DNA of 64,000 nt from Streptomyces sioyaensis. GTDB taxonomy: Bacteria > Actinomycetota > Actinomycetes > Streptomycetales > Streptomycetaceae. The translations under genes and the position numbers were made by a program. The stretch covers positions 1-64,000 of the forward strand of contig NZ_SDIF01000012.1 in NCBI RefSeq assembly GCF_004122735.1. Reading direction: 5' to 3'. Shown here in pieces: positions 48,404-57,468 of the stretch. Below the pieces are notes generated by a model. That model searched no databases and was not told the origin of the DNA. It worked only from the letters and a program-made list of their open reading frames with translations. Positions within the stretch are counted from its first letter, which is position 1. Each line of letters starts with the position of its first letter.

Positions 48404-50029
48404 TTATCGCTCCGCGGCGCCGGGGGTTCGTCCCTGGTCCGCGACCATGGCGCGCGGAGCCGGCGGTGTGGCGCGGCGGGCGTCATGGGGGCGGGGCGGC
48501 CGGCCGAGCCAGCGGGCGGCCGCCGCGGCGGTGAGCAGGGTGACGGCTCCGGCGACGACGGCGGTGAGCGTCATCGCGTCGGTGAAGGCGCTCCGGGCGG
48601 CGGACAGCACGCCGGCGCGCAGCGCTGGGGGCAGGTGCCGCGCCTGTTCGGGGACGGACAGCATGCTGTGTTCGGCCGCCGCGGTCACCGGCGCGGGGGC
48701 GTGCAGACCGGTCAGGGACGTACTGAGCCGGGAGGTGAAGACGGCCGCGAGCAGGGAGCCCTGGACCGCCACGCCGAGGGCGGAGCCGACCTGGCGGGTG
48801 GCGTCGTTGATGGCCGATCCGAGTCCGGCCCGTTCGGTGGCGACCGAGCCCATCACCGATTCGGTGGCCGCTGCCGCGACCAGTCCCGCGCCGACGCCGG
48901 CGACCAGCTGGAAGACCGCGCAGTGCGGGTAGCCGGAGTCGGGGGTGGTGGTCGCCAGGACGGCGAAGCCGGCCGTGACGAGGGTCAGGCCGGCGACGAC
49001 GGGGACCCGGCCGCCCAGCCGGGTCCGCAGGGGCACGGCGCACACCGCGCCGAGGGCCAGTCCGCCCGGCAGCGGCAGCGTCCGCAGGCCGGCCTGCCAG
49101 GGGCTGAAGCCCAGCACCCCCTGGAGATAGAGGGTCAGCACGAACAGCGCCCCGAACATGGCGAAGGACATCAACGCCAGGGCAGCCGCCGCCACTCCGA
49201 TGCCCGGCACCCGCAGCAGGTACAGCGGCAGCATCGGGGCGGGCGTGCGCAGTTGCCGGGCGACGAACGCGGCCAGCAGCAGCGCGGCGGCGGCGAATCC
49301 GGTCAGGGCCGCCGGGCTGGTCCAGCCGCGGTGCGGGCTTTCGGTGATGGCCCACACCAGCGCCAGCAGCCCCGCGGCGGACAGCGCGGCACCGGGCACG
49401 TCGAAGCCCGCGCGCCGCACCGTACGGGACTCGGGTACCAGCGCCAGGGCGAGGACGACGATGACGCCGGCCAGGGGCAGATTGATCCAGAAGGCGGCGC
49501 GCCAGGAGAAGTGCTCCACCAGCCAGCCCCCGATGACCGGACCGCACAGTCCCCCCATCCCGCCGACCGCGGCCCATGCGGCGATCGCCCGGCTGCGCAG
49601 CCGGGGTTCGGGAAACAGGTGGTGCAGGACCGCCAGGGTGGCCGGCATCAGCAGCGCGGCCCCGGCCCCCATGACGCAGCGCGCGGCGATCACCTGCCAC
49701 GGGTGTCCGGCCAGCGCACCGCCCAGCGAGGCGCCCGCGCAGACGGTCACGCCGCAGACGAAGGAGCGCCGCCGGCCCCAGGCGTCGGTGAAGGCGCCCA
49801 CGGCCAGCACCGTTCCGCCCAGGACCAGGGCATAGCCGTCCACGATCCACTGCACCTGCGCGGTGGAGGTGTCGAGGTCGCCCTGGAGGTCGGGGACGGC
49901 GACATTGAGGACGGTCAGATCCAGGCCGAGCATGAACAGGCCGAGGCACACCACGGCGGCCGCGCCCGCACGCCGGGCGGGCCCGGCCGTCCGAGTGGCC
50001 GTCATGCCGTCCGGCCGAGTGGCCGTCAT
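48404..50029 (-). CDS. MFS exporter, DHA2/EmrB-QacA type (14 TM)
   Basis: 541 residues, about 14 hydrophobic segments. TM1 carries LGLDLTVLNVAVPDLQGDL, characteristic of DHA2 drug:H+ antiporters. GYALVLGGTVLAVGAFTDAWGRRR is motif A, and GLCGPVIGGWLVEHFSWRAAFWINLP covers motif C. It presumably exports the product of the neighbouring genes or confers resistance. The start at 50029 overlaps the thioesterase stop (ATGA); an identical second start context lies 24 nt downstream at 50005. Confidence 0.87.
   Translation of the reverse strand: MTATRPDGMTATRTAGPARRAGAAAVVCLGLFMLGLDLTVLNVAVPDLQGDLDTSTAQVQWIVDGYALVLGGTVLAVGAFTDAWGRRRSFVCGVTVCAGASLGGALAGHPWQVIAARCVMGAGAALLMPATLAVLHHLFPEPRLRSRAIAAWAAVGGMGGLCGPVIGGWLVEHFSWRAAFWINLPLAGVIVVLALALVPESRTVRRAGFDVPGAALSAAGLLALVWAITESPHRGWTSPAALTGFAAAALLLAAFVARQLRTPAPMLPLYLLRVPGIGVAAAALALMSFAMFGALFVLTLYLQGVLGFSPWQAGLRTLPLPGGLALGAVCAVPLRTRLGGRVPVVAGLTLVTAGFAVLATTTPDSGYPHCAVFQLVAGVGAGLVAAAATESVMGSVATERAGLGSAINDATRQVGSALGVAVQGSLLAAVFTSRLSTSLTGLHAPAPVTAAAEHSMLSVPEQARHLPPALRAGVLSAARSAFTDAMTLTAVVAGAVTLLTAAAAARWLGRPPRPHDARRATPPAPRAMVADQGRTPGAAER
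49991..50029. repeat. duplicated start-codon context of the MFS gene
   Basis: CCGAGTGGCCGTCAT occurs at 49991-50005 and again at 50015-50029. Read on the minus strand, each copy begins with the in-frame start ATGACGGCCACTCGG, so the exporter has two identical candidate starts eight codons apart. Confidence 0.8.
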
Positions 50030-50841
50030 GCCGTCGCCACGGGGGGTTCGATGACGGTGCCGAGGACGCCGGTGAGGTGGTCGACCAGCGCCTTCGCCGA
50101 CGTCTGCAGATAGCCGTGCCCGCCGGGGAAGAGCTGCGCGGAGGCCGGGGTGGTGACCAGGTCGTTCCAGGCCCGGAGCTGGCGCAGACCGGTGACCGGG
50201 TCCAGCTCGCCGCCGTAGAGGGCCAGGGGCACCCGGAGCGGCGGTTCCGGATGGTGCCGGTAGTGCAGGAGCAGCAGCAGGTCGGCCAGTAGCGGGGTGC
50301 AGGCCGCGGCCATCAGGCGGGCATCGGCGAGCAGTTGCTCGGGAATCGGGCCGACGAGTTCGCGAAGTCCGGCAAGACCGGCTGTCAGGCGCGGCGGCAG
50401 GTCCGCGCTGTAGGCGTCGAGATGCGGCGCCGACAGGGAGGACACCGCCAGCAGCGCGGGCGGGCGGCCATGGGTGCGCCGCAGGTGGCGGGTCGCCTCG
50501 TAGGCCAGCAGCGCGCCCGCGCTGTGGCCGAAGACCGCGAAGGGCCGGGGGTCGGTCCAGTCGTCGAGCACCGCGGCGAGCCGGGCGCTCAGATACGCGG
50601 GATCGGTCAGCGACGGTTCCCCGGCGCGGGTGCCGCGGCCGGGCAGCGCCACGGAACACAGCTCGATCCAGGGCGGCAGCAGGGGCACCCACCGCAGATA
50701 GCAGTCCGGGCCGGCGCCGGCGGGCGGCAGGGCGTACAGACGCAGCGAGGCCTGCGGACGGGCGGCCAGCACGACGCGTTCCGGCACCGCCGTCGCCGCG
50801 GCCGGCACCGACGTCGACTCTTGTGTGAAACCGACACCCAC
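50026..50841 (-). CDS. type II thioesterase
   Basis: 271 residues of the thioesterase family found with PKS/NRPS systems. Features are LRLYALPPAGAGPDCYLRW near the N-terminus, the nucleophile elbow AVFGHSAGALLAYE (Ser107), an Asp in YGGELDPVTGL and the catalytic His in FPGGHGYL. It removes or releases acyl groups from carrier proteins. It is translationally coupled to the MFS gene. Together with the ACP and KS further along the same strand it points to a small acyl-thioester pathway. The GTG start at 50841 has only a moderate ribosome site (AAGGGCG). Confidence 0.85.
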   Translation of the reverse strand: MGVGFTQESTSVPAAATAVPERVVLAARPQASLRLYALPPAGAGPDCYLRWVPLLPPWIELCSVALPGRGTRAGEPSLTDPAYLSARLAAVLDDWTDPRPFAVFGHSAGALLAYEATRHLRRTHGRPPALLAVSSLSAPHLDAYSADLPPRLTAGLAGLRELVGPIPEQLLADARLMAAACTPLLADLLLLLHYRHHPEPPLRVPLALYGGELDPVTGLRQLRAWNDLVTTPASAQLFPGGHGYLQTSAKALVDHLTGVLGTVIEPPVATA

Positions 50842-51286
50842 GACTCACGCCCTTCGCCTCGCGCTTCACCGGTTGGCCGCTCCGGTCCCGCGCCGCCGGC
50901 CGCCCCGGCGGGGCCGCGCGCGGCCGTGCGGCCGGGCGGCCCGGCGCCACGGCCCGCCGGCCGACGGGCCCGGGCAGCCCCGGACCGATGCCCACGCCGA
51001 CCCTGCACTCCCCCGCCCGCTCACTCCACACACCACGCACGGCGCCGGCCCTGTCTGACACCAACGGCGGCAGCCGTTCGCCGTCAGCGGGCGCCGGTCC
51101 CGGGGGTGCGGGACACGTCGCACCGGGCCGCTGTGCACCGTCCGTTCAGGGCCGCCGCCCCCTACCCCTAGTACTTCAGAGCCAGGCCGGAAGTGCGCTC
51201 CGCGGCGGGACGTGGACCAACCCATGCGCTTCATAGCGTCCTCTCGGAAGCCACGACCGGCTTCCGTGACGGAAGGACCGATCTTC
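50842..51286. other. 445-nt divergent spacer
   Basis: It separates the minus-strand thioesterase/exporter gene set from a plus-strand operon. Very GC-rich, low-complexity Arg/Pro-coding shadows; no supported gene, tRNA or strong hairpin. It must contain two promoters; a slightly AT-richer patch around 51168-51182 (CTAGTACTTCAG) is the best visible candidate for one. Confidence 0.45.
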
Positions 51287-52255
51287 ATGGCGTCCCGCCC
51301 GCGCAGCGGACGACTGCTGCGCACCCTGCTCGCCGCGCTCGTGGCCGCCTCGGTGGCCGTGCCCGTGTCCGGCGCGGCCCGCCCCGCGGCCGTCCCGGCG
51401 CCCGCACCGGTGGCCCTCGCCCCGTTGCGGGACGCCGGCCCCGGCGCGCTCGCCGAGCGGTATGCCGTCAACCGTGCCGGAATCCGCGCGGCGGCCCGGA
51501 TGGCGGACGGGCACGGTGACCGGGAACGGGCCCGTGCGCTGCGCCGGATGGCCGGCCCGGCGCGGCAGTTCCTCTCCTTCGACGGGCGGGGCGGGGGCCG
51601 TACCGCCGAGGTCTTCGGCGATCTGGCGCGGGCCGAGCGGATCGCCGTCCTCGTGCCGGGCTCGGACACCAACCTCGACACCTATGCACGGTTCCAGGCC
51701 GGCGCGACGGCGCTCCGGCGGACGCTCGACGACCGGTCCGCCGTGATCGCCTGGCTCGGGTACGAGACGCCGGGCACGGTGAGTCCCGAGGTGCTCACGC
51801 CCGGCCGCGCGGCATCGGCCGCCCCGCAACTCCGCTCGTTCCTCGGCGAGATGGCGGCGCTGCGGCCCTCGGCCCGGATCTCCGTGCTGTGTCACTCCTA
51901 CGGTTCGGTGGTCTGCGGCCGCGCCGCGCCGGGGCTGGAGGTGGCGGACCTCGTGCTGTACGGCAGCCCCGGCGCCGGGGTCGGCAGCGCTGCGGCCCTG
52001 CACACCCGGGCGACCATATGGGCCGGCCGGGGCGCGGGCGACTGGATCGCCCAGGTGCCGCACGGTCAGCTGGACCTCCCGTTCACCACGCTCGGGCTGG
52101 GCGCCGATCCGGTCTCGGACGCCTTCGGGGCCCGGGTCTTCGCGGCGGGGACCGGCGGCCACAGCGACTATCTCCGGCCCGGATCCGTCGCCCTGCGGAA
52201 CATCGCCCGGATCGTCTCCGGCCGGGCTCCGTCCGGGGAGGGCCGTGATGCGTGA
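51287..52255 (+). CDS. secreted alpha/beta hydrolase, DUF1023 type
   Basis: 322 residues. A signal peptide (RLLRTLLAALVAASVAVPVSGA) leads to an alpha/beta-hydrolase domain with IAVLVPGSDTNLDTYARF (start of the DUF1023 core), nucleophile elbow ISVLCHSYGSVVCG, VLYGSPGAGV and the His in FAAGTGGHSDYLRPGS. The substrate is unknown. ATG 51287 has GGAAGGA upstream; an earlier in-frame ATG would bury the signal peptide. It overlaps the acyltransferase gene by 8 nt, heading a four-gene coupled operon. Confidence 0.82.
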   Translation: MASRPRSGRLLRTLLAALVAASVAVPVSGAARPAAVPAPAPVALAPLRDAGPGALAERYAVNRAGIRAAARMADGHGDRERARALRRMAGPARQFLSFDGRGGGRTAEVFGDLARAERIAVLVPGSDTNLDTYARFQAGATALRRTLDDRSAVIAWLGYETPGTVSPEVLTPGRAASAAPQLRSFLGEMAALRPSARISVLCHSYGSVVCGRAAPGLEVADLVLYGSPGAGVGSAAALHTRATIWAGRGAGDWIAQVPHGQLDLPFTTLGLGADPVSDAFGARVFAAGTGGHSDYLRPGSVALRNIARIVSGRAPSGEGRDA

Positions 52256-53462
52256 GCTCGCCCGGCGGATCGCCGCCGCCACTCCGGACGGCCGGGACCG
52301 TGGGGTCGACGCCCTGCGGGCGCTCGCCATCCTGGGTGTGGTGCTCGGGCACTGGCTGGTGACCGCCCTCGTCACCGACAGCGGCGCCGTGCACGGCGCC
52401 AGCCCGCTGCACACCATGCCGCAACTCACCCCCGTCTCCTGGGTCTTCCAGACCCTGGCGGTCTTCTTTCTGGTCGGCGGCCGGATGGCGGCAACGAGTC
52501 ATGTCGCGGCCCGCGCCCGGGGCGAGAGGTACGGGCGGTGGCTCGGCGCTCGGACGGCCCGGCTGTTCCGGCCGGTGGCGGCCGTCCTGGTGCTCTGGTG
52601 CGTGGTGGTGGTCGCCCTGCTCGCCTCCGGGGCCGGCCTGGAGACCGTTCGCACCCTGGGCACGCTCGCGTGGTCCCCGCTCTGGTTCCTGCTGGTCTTC
52701 CTCGCGCTGACGGCGGCGACCCCGTTGGTCGCCCGGCTGCACCCGCTGTGGCCGCTGGCCGTCGTCCTCCATATCGACCTGCTCCGCTTCGGGTTGGGGG
52801 GTCCGGAGTGGCTCGGCTGGCTCAATGTGCCGGCGGGCTGGCTGGTTCCGTACTGTCTGGGCGCGGCCTGGGCACGCGGCCGCCTGGGCGGCCGGTCGAC
52901 CGGCTGGGCGCTGCTGCTCGGTGGCGGCGCCGCCACCTTCGGACTCGTCGGATGGGCCGGGTATCCGGCCGCCATGGTCGGGGTGCCGGGCGCCGGGATA
53001 TCCAATCTCAACCCGCCCACCCTCGCGGTCGTCACGTTCGGCCTGGCCCAGTGCGGGGCGGCTCTGCTGCTGCTCGGTCCGCTCCGGCAGGTCCTCCAAC
53101 GCCCCCTGGTCTGGGCGCCGGTGGCGCTGCTGAACCTGTCGGCGATGACCGTCTTCCTGTGGCACCAGACCGCGATGATGGCGGTCACCGCGCTCGGCCT
53201 GCTCGCGGGCCGGCCGCTCCCCGGCCTGCACACCGCCCCCGACGGAGCCTCGTGGGTGCTGGCCCGGCTGGCCTGGCTGCCGGTGTTCGGGGTGGCGCTG
53301 CTGGTGTGCGGGGCCGCGTTCCGTGCGTACGAGCAGGGCCGTGCGGGGCGGCGCGGCCACGCCCGGGCCGTGCCCGAGCGGCGGACCGCCCTGTCGGCGG
53401 CCGGCCGGTGCCCAGGGCTTGTACCAGGGGTCAGGGTCGGAAAGCCGCGGGCCCGGTCATGA
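52248..53462 (+). CDS. membrane-bound acyltransferase 3 family protein
   Basis: About 404 residues with roughly ten hydrophobic segments. The N-terminal DRGVDALRALAILGVVLGHW carries the conserved Arg and His of the acyltransferase_3 family (OafA-like), and NLSAMTVFLWHQTAMMAV contains the second conserved His. Members acylate cell-surface glycans, antibiotics or lipids. ATG 52248 has GGGGAGG seven nt upstream (GTG 52245 is an alternative). It overlaps the preceding hydrolase and following kinase genes. Confidence 0.82.
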   Translation: MRELARRIAAATPDGRDRGVDALRALAILGVVLGHWLVTALVTDSGAVHGASPLHTMPQLTPVSWVFQTLAVFFLVGGRMAATSHVAARARGERYGRWLGARTARLFRPVAAVLVLWCVVVVALLASGAGLETVRTLGTLAWSPLWFLLVFLALTAATPLVARLHPLWPLAVVLHIDLLRFGLGGPEWLGWLNVPAGWLVPYCLGAAWARGRLGGRSTGWALLLGGGAATFGLVGWAGYPAAMVGVPGAGISNLNPPTLAVVTFGLAQCGAALLLLGPLRQVLQRPLVWAPVALLNLSAMTVFLWHQTAMMAVTALGLLAGRPLPGLHTAPDGASWVLARLAWLPVFGVALLVCGAAFRAYEQGRAGRRGHARAVPERRTALSAAGRCPGLVPGVRVGKPRARS

Positions 53463-54808
53463 CCCATCGGACAGGCCCTAAAGTGGTTCACATGATCACG
53501 GGGGGCGTGAAGGGCGGGGAACCGCGGTGGCGGGCGGCGCTGTTGGCGGTGCCGCGTACGCTGCGCGACGATCTGTGGACGGCGGCGGCCGATCCGCTGC
53601 CGAGGTTGAGCAGGCCCCGTCTGCTGGCCCGGCTGCCGCATGCGGTGATCGGTGTGCTCGCTTATGCGACAGCCATCCTCACCACGGACTTCCTCACCCA
53701 TACCTACCGGCTGGTGCCGGGCCTGGCGCTGCTGCTCGCGCTCTGCCAGTCCGGCGCACTGCTCGCGGCCATGTTCCGTCCGGTACCGGCCTGGTGGGTG
53801 TCGACGGCCGCGATGGTCGGCGCGGCCTTCGCCGCTCAGCGCAGCCTCCCCTGGGAGGTGGGCTTCCCCTGGACCGAACCCGGCATGCTCGCGCAGGCCG
53901 CGACGGCGTTCCTGCTGGCGCTGCGGGTACGCCCCCGGGTCGCAGCCGAGGCGTTGGGGGTCAACGTCCTGGCCGGGCTGGTCTGCCTGATGTTCCTCGG
54001 CCGGGGTCAGCACGAAAATCTGACGCAGGCGGTTTCGCTCCTGATCATCGCGACGGTCCTGGGCGCCGCACTGCGCGGCCGCCGGGTGGCCCGTACCCAG
54101 CTCGTCGCGCAGGAGGAGCTCACCGCCGAGGAGCGGGCCCGGCGCACCCTGCTGGAGGAGCGCAACCGGATCGCCCGGGAGCTGCACGACGTGGTCGCCC
54201 ACCACATGTCCGTGATCTCCATCCAGGCGCAGGTCGCGCCGCATCTCGTCGAGCACCCCACCGACGAGCTGACCGAGAACCTCGCGGGCATCCGTCAGAA
54301 CGCCGTCGACGCGCTGACCGAACTCCGGCGGGTGCTGGGCGTGTTGCGCTCCGAGGATCCCTCGGCGGAGGGCGTGCGGCACGCCCCGCAGCCCACCCTC
54401 AGCCGGCTGGAGGAACTGATCGCCAATGTGACGGCGGCCGGACTCACCGTCACCACCGAGACCACCGGCGAGCCGCACGCGCTGTCGCCGGGGGCCGAGC
54501 TGTCCGCGTTCCGCATCGTCCAGGAGGCACTGAGCAACGCGATGCGGCACGCGCCCGGGGCAACGGTGCGGGTCCAGCTCGGCTACGGGCCCGACGACCT
54601 CACCCTCCGTGTCACCAACACCGCGCCGGACGGGCCGGCCCCGCCCTCCCCCGGCTCCGGACACGGACTGCTGGGCATGCGCGAACGCACGGCCATGCTC
54701 GGCGGCGAACTGGCCGCCGGCCGGACCCCGGACGGCGGCTACGAAGTGACCGCCCTGCTGCCCGCCCCTGCGAGAACACCGGCCGACGCCGGCGAGGACA
54801 CCCCATGA
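53459..54808 (+). CDS. NarL-type sensor histidine kinase
   Basis: About 449 residues. Four or five N-terminal membrane helices (about 60-190) are followed by a HisKA_3 dimerisation domain with the phospho-His in RNRIARELHDVVAHHMSVIS. The HATPase domain has LSNAMRHAPGA (N box) and GHGLLGMRERTAMLGGEL (G2). ATG 53459 overlaps the acyltransferase stop (ATGA); an internal ATG at 53492 is an alternative. The partner response regulator follows with a 4-nt overlap. Confidence 0.88.
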   Translation: MTHRTGPKVVHMITGGVKGGEPRWRAALLAVPRTLRDDLWTAAADPLPRLSRPRLLARLPHAVIGVLAYATAILTTDFLTHTYRLVPGLALLLALCQSGALLAAMFRPVPAWWVSTAAMVGAAFAAQRSLPWEVGFPWTEPGMLAQAATAFLLALRVRPRVAAEALGVNVLAGLVCLMFLGRGQHENLTQAVSLLIIATVLGAALRGRRVARTQLVAQEELTAEERARRTLLEERNRIARELHDVVAHHMSVISIQAQVAPHLVEHPTDELTENLAGIRQNAVDALTELRRVLGVLRSEDPSAEGVRHAPQPTLSRLEELIANVTAAGLTVTTETTGEPHALSPGAELSAFRIVQEALSNAMRHAPGATVRVQLGYGPDDLTLRVTNTAPDGPAPPSPGSGHGLLGMRERTAMLGGELAAGRTPDGGYEVTALLPAPARTPADAGEDTP

Positions 54809-55476
54809 CGACCATCCGTGTACTGATCGCCGACGACCAGATGATGGTCCGCCAGGGCTTCACCGTGCTGCTCAACGCCGAACCGGGGATCGAGGTCGTC
54901 GGCCAGGCCGTGGACGGCCTCGACGCCGTCGCCAAGACCGCCGAACTCGCCCCGGACGTCGTCCTGATGGACGTCCGGATGCCCCGGCTCGGCGGCATCG
55001 AGGCCACCCGCCGCCTCACCGAACCGGCCGGCGCCACCGTCAAGGTCCTCGTCCTGACCACCTTCGACCTCGATGAGTACGTGTACGAGGCGCTGCGCGC
55101 GGGCGCCTCCGGCTTCCTGCTCAAGGACGCCTCGGCGGCCGAACTCGCCCAGGCGGTACGGGTGGTGGCGGCCGGCGACGCCCTGCTCGCCCCGAACATC
55201 ACCAAGCGCCTGATCGCCGAGTTCTCCCGGGTGACCAGCGCCCCGCGCGCCCCGCTCAAGGACCGGGTCGGCGATCTGACGGAACGGGAGACCGAGGTGC
55301 TGTCACTGATCGCCCAGGGCCTGTCGAACGGCGAGATCGCGGAGCGTCTGGTGGTGGCGGAGCAGACCGTGAAGAGCCATGTGGGCCGCATCCTGGTCAA
55401 GCTGGGCCTGCGCGACCGGACGCAGGCCGCCGTCTTCGCCTACGAGACGGGGCTGATCCGCCCGGCCGGATACTGA
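54805..55476 (+). CDS. NarL/LuxR-family response regulator
   Basis: 223 residues. The receiver domain has IADDQMMVRQGF and the phospho-Asp in VVLMDVRMP, with Lys in FLLKDASAAEL. The LuxR HTH has LTERETEVLSLIAQGLSNGE and VVAEQTVKSHVGRIL. It is coupled to the kinase gene and is the last gene of the operon. Its targets probably include the operon itself, but no site is visible. Confidence 0.92.
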   Translation: MTTIRVLIADDQMMVRQGFTVLLNAEPGIEVVGQAVDGLDAVAKTAELAPDVVLMDVRMPRLGGIEATRRLTEPAGATVKVLVLTTFDLDEYVYEALRAGASGFLLKDASAAELAQAVRVVAAGDALLAPNITKRLIAEFSRVTSAPRAPLKDRVGDLTERETEVLSLIAQGLSNGEIAERLVVAEQTVKSHVGRILVKLGLRDRTQAAVFAYETGLIRPAGY

Positions 55477-55537
55477 GCGGCCGCCGGCAAGGCGCGGCCC
55501 CGGGAGCGCGCGGACGGGCACGGCGGGCATCGGGGAG

Positions 55538-56248
55538 CTAGAGCCGGAAGGAGTCGGCCAGCGTGTCGATCTGCGCGGTGAGCAGGGTCGGTGCGCGGTG
55601 CCCCATCCCGGCGTACTGGCCCGACACCTCCAGACCGACCGTGCCGTGCAGCTGCGACCAGGCCAGCACCGTTCCGGCGAGGGCGGTGCCCGCCGCCTTG
55701 CCGTGCGCCGGCAGTCCGGTGTGCTGCGCCACCCAGTCGGCGACGCCGTCGTCCTTGCGTACCCACGCGGCCATCTCGGCGACGACCGGCCGGAGCGCCT
55801 CGGCGGGCTCACCGGCGGCGAACACCTTGAGGAACGGCCCCAGGACGGCCCGCGCGCGCTGGAGCGTGTCGGGCGGCGCCGCGTAACCGGGGAGCGGCGT
55901 TCCCTGGATCAGGAGGTAGCGGTGCGGCTGCGCGACGGCCCAGCTCCGGTAGGCGCCGGCGAGGGCATGCAGGGTGGCCCGCGCGTCCCCGGCCGCGGCC
56001 CCGTCGGCCTGCCCGATGGCCTGCGCCACATCGTCGTAGGCGTCCCGGATGAGTTCGCCCAGTAGATCGTCCCGGCCGGCGAAGTAGCGGTAGAGGGCCG
56101 GCCCGGACAGGCCCATGTCCTTGGCGATCCGGGTGAGCGCCACAGCCTGGACGCCGCCCTCGGCGAGCTGCTGCAACGCGGCCGTCTTGATCTCCGCACG
56201 GTTCTGCTCGCGGTAGCGCGCGCGGGGGCTTCGTACCTCGGCGGCCAT
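55538..56248 (-). CDS. TetR-family repressor
   Basis: 236 residues. The N-terminal TetR HTH has ALTRIAKDMGLSGPALYRYF (about residues 36-56), and a helical ligand domain (TetR_C_33-like) follows. ATG 56248 is chosen for its strong CAGGAGGAGAAC ribosome site; the frame extends to ATG 56305, preceded by GAAGGAG, which would add 19 residues. It diverges from the epimerase gene, with a palindromic operator in the shared promoter, so it probably represses that gene and itself. Confidence 0.87.
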   Translation of the reverse strand: MAAEVRSPRARYREQNRAEIKTAALQQLAEGGVQAVALTRIAKDMGLSGPALYRYFAGRDDLLGELIRDAYDDVAQAIGQADGAAAGDARATLHALAGAYRSWAVAQPHRYLLIQGTPLPGYAAPPDTLQRARAVLGPFLKVFAAGEPAEALRPVVAEMAAWVRKDDGVADWVAQHTGLPAHGKAAGTALAGTVLAWSQLHGTVGLEVSGQYAGMGHRAPTLLTAQIDTLADSFRL

Positions 56249-56330
56249 GTTCTCCTCCTGCGTCGCGGGGCGGCGGACGGCCTTGGGTGAGCGGTCCTCG
56301 CTCATCGTAGCCACTCCTTCAGTTGCAATG

Positions 56331-56358
56331 GACCATCGCTAGAGTTATGGTCTCTAAC
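56331..56358. promoter_or_regulatory. TetR-type operator
   Basis: GCTAGAG (56338-56344) and CTCTAAC (56352-56358) form an inverted repeat around TTATGGT with one mismatch. A second overlapping pair, GACCAT (56331-56336) and ATGGTC (56347-56352), is perfect. Overlapping dyads of this size between a tetR-type gene and its divergent target are typical operators. Confidence 0.7.
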
Positions 56359-56444
56359 AGAAGTGAGGGAGGCAAGCGGGAACCTGCCGCACCACCCTCT
56401 CCCTGATCCGATGCAGCCCGCCGCCCCGCAGAGAAGGAATCGCC

Positions 56445-57401
56445 ATGTCTGTTGCCGCACGCCGTCTCCACGCCGTCCTGGGTGCCGGCCCGGCCGGCAC
56501 CACGCTCGCCGCCGAACTCGCCCGCCGCGGTCACGCCGTACGGCTGGTCAGCCGCTCGGCGCCGGACGCCACTCCCGACGGCGTGCAGGGCCGCGCCATC
56601 GATGTGAGCACGCCCGAGGGGGCGCTGGCCGCCGTCGAGGGCGCCGATGTCGTGTACCACTGCGTGAACGTCGGGTATCATCAGCAGGTCGAGGTCATGC
56701 CCCGGGTCCAGCAGGCGGTGCTGGCCGCCGTCGAGACCACCGGCGCCCGGCTGGTCGTCCTGGACACGCTGTATCCGTACGGCCGGACGCAGGGCGCGGT
56801 GATGACGGAGGAGACTCCCTGGCGGGCGACGAGCCGCAAGGGACTGATGCGGGCACAGCTGGACACGGAATATCTCGCCGCCCACCGTGCGGGGCGGGCC
56901 CGTGTCGTCCTCGGCCGGGCGGCCGACTTCGTGGGGCCCGGCGTGCTCAACTCGACGCTCGGCGGCGCGGTCTTCCCGGCCGCACTGACCGGTGGCGAGG
57001 TCCTCGCGCTCGGCGACATCGACCTCCCGCACAGCTACACGGCCATCCAGGATGTGGCGAAGGGACTGGCCGCCCTCGGCGAAGACCCGGAAGGCGACGG
57101 CCGGGTGTGGCACCTGCCCACCGCGCCCGCTCGTACCACCCGTGAGATCCACTCGATGATCGAGGAGCGGGTGGACCGCCCGCTGCGACGGGTGATCCTC
57201 ACCGAGCCCCGCCCGTTCGGGCCCTTCGACGCGACCTTCATGGACGAGTACGCGGAGATGTTCTACCAGCACACCGAGCCGCAGATCGTGGACTCCTCGG
57301 CGTTCGAGCGCGCCTTCGGCCTCCGCCCGGCGCCGCTGGAGGCGACCCTCGACGCCACCCTCGGCTGGTACCGCACGCTGGTGACCGGCGCGCGGAACTG
57401 A
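56445..57401 (+). CDS. NAD-dependent epimerase/dehydratase family (extended SDR-like) protein
   Basis: 318 residues. The N-terminal nucleotide loop is RLHAVLGAGPAGTTLAAELA (a GxGxxG variant), followed by DVVYHCVNVGYHQQ and a conserved VVLDTLYPYGRTQG Tyr region. The C-terminal half resembles atypical SDRs (NmrA/epimerase type). The catalytic YxxxK pair is not obvious, which fits atypical SDRs that bind NAD(P) with altered chemistry. GAGAAGGAATCGCC precedes the ATG. Its probable inducer, and perhaps substrate, is the ligand of the divergent TetR. Confidence 0.8.
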   Translation: MSVAARRLHAVLGAGPAGTTLAAELARRGHAVRLVSRSAPDATPDGVQGRAIDVSTPEGALAAVEGADVVYHCVNVGYHQQVEVMPRVQQAVLAAVETTGARLVVLDTLYPYGRTQGAVMTEETPWRATSRKGLMRAQLDTEYLAAHRAGRARVVLGRAADFVGPGVLNSTLGGAVFPAALTGGEVLALGDIDLPHSYTAIQDVAKGLAALGEDPEGDGRVWHLPTAPARTTREIHSMIEERVDRPLRRVILTEPRPFGPFDATFMDEYAEMFYQHTEPQIVDSSAFERAFGLRPAPLEATLDATLGWYRTLVTGARN

Positions 57402-57468
57402 CCTGCCGCATCCGGCCGGTGACGTGCACGGAGCGACGTCCCCGGAGCGACCGGACCGCCCCACGCAC

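Noticed and set aside
46640..50841. Reading the KS, ACP and thioesterase as a type II aromatic polyketide cluster
   Set aside because: There is no chain-length factor, ketoreductase, cyclase or aromatase, and only one KS with a complete active site.
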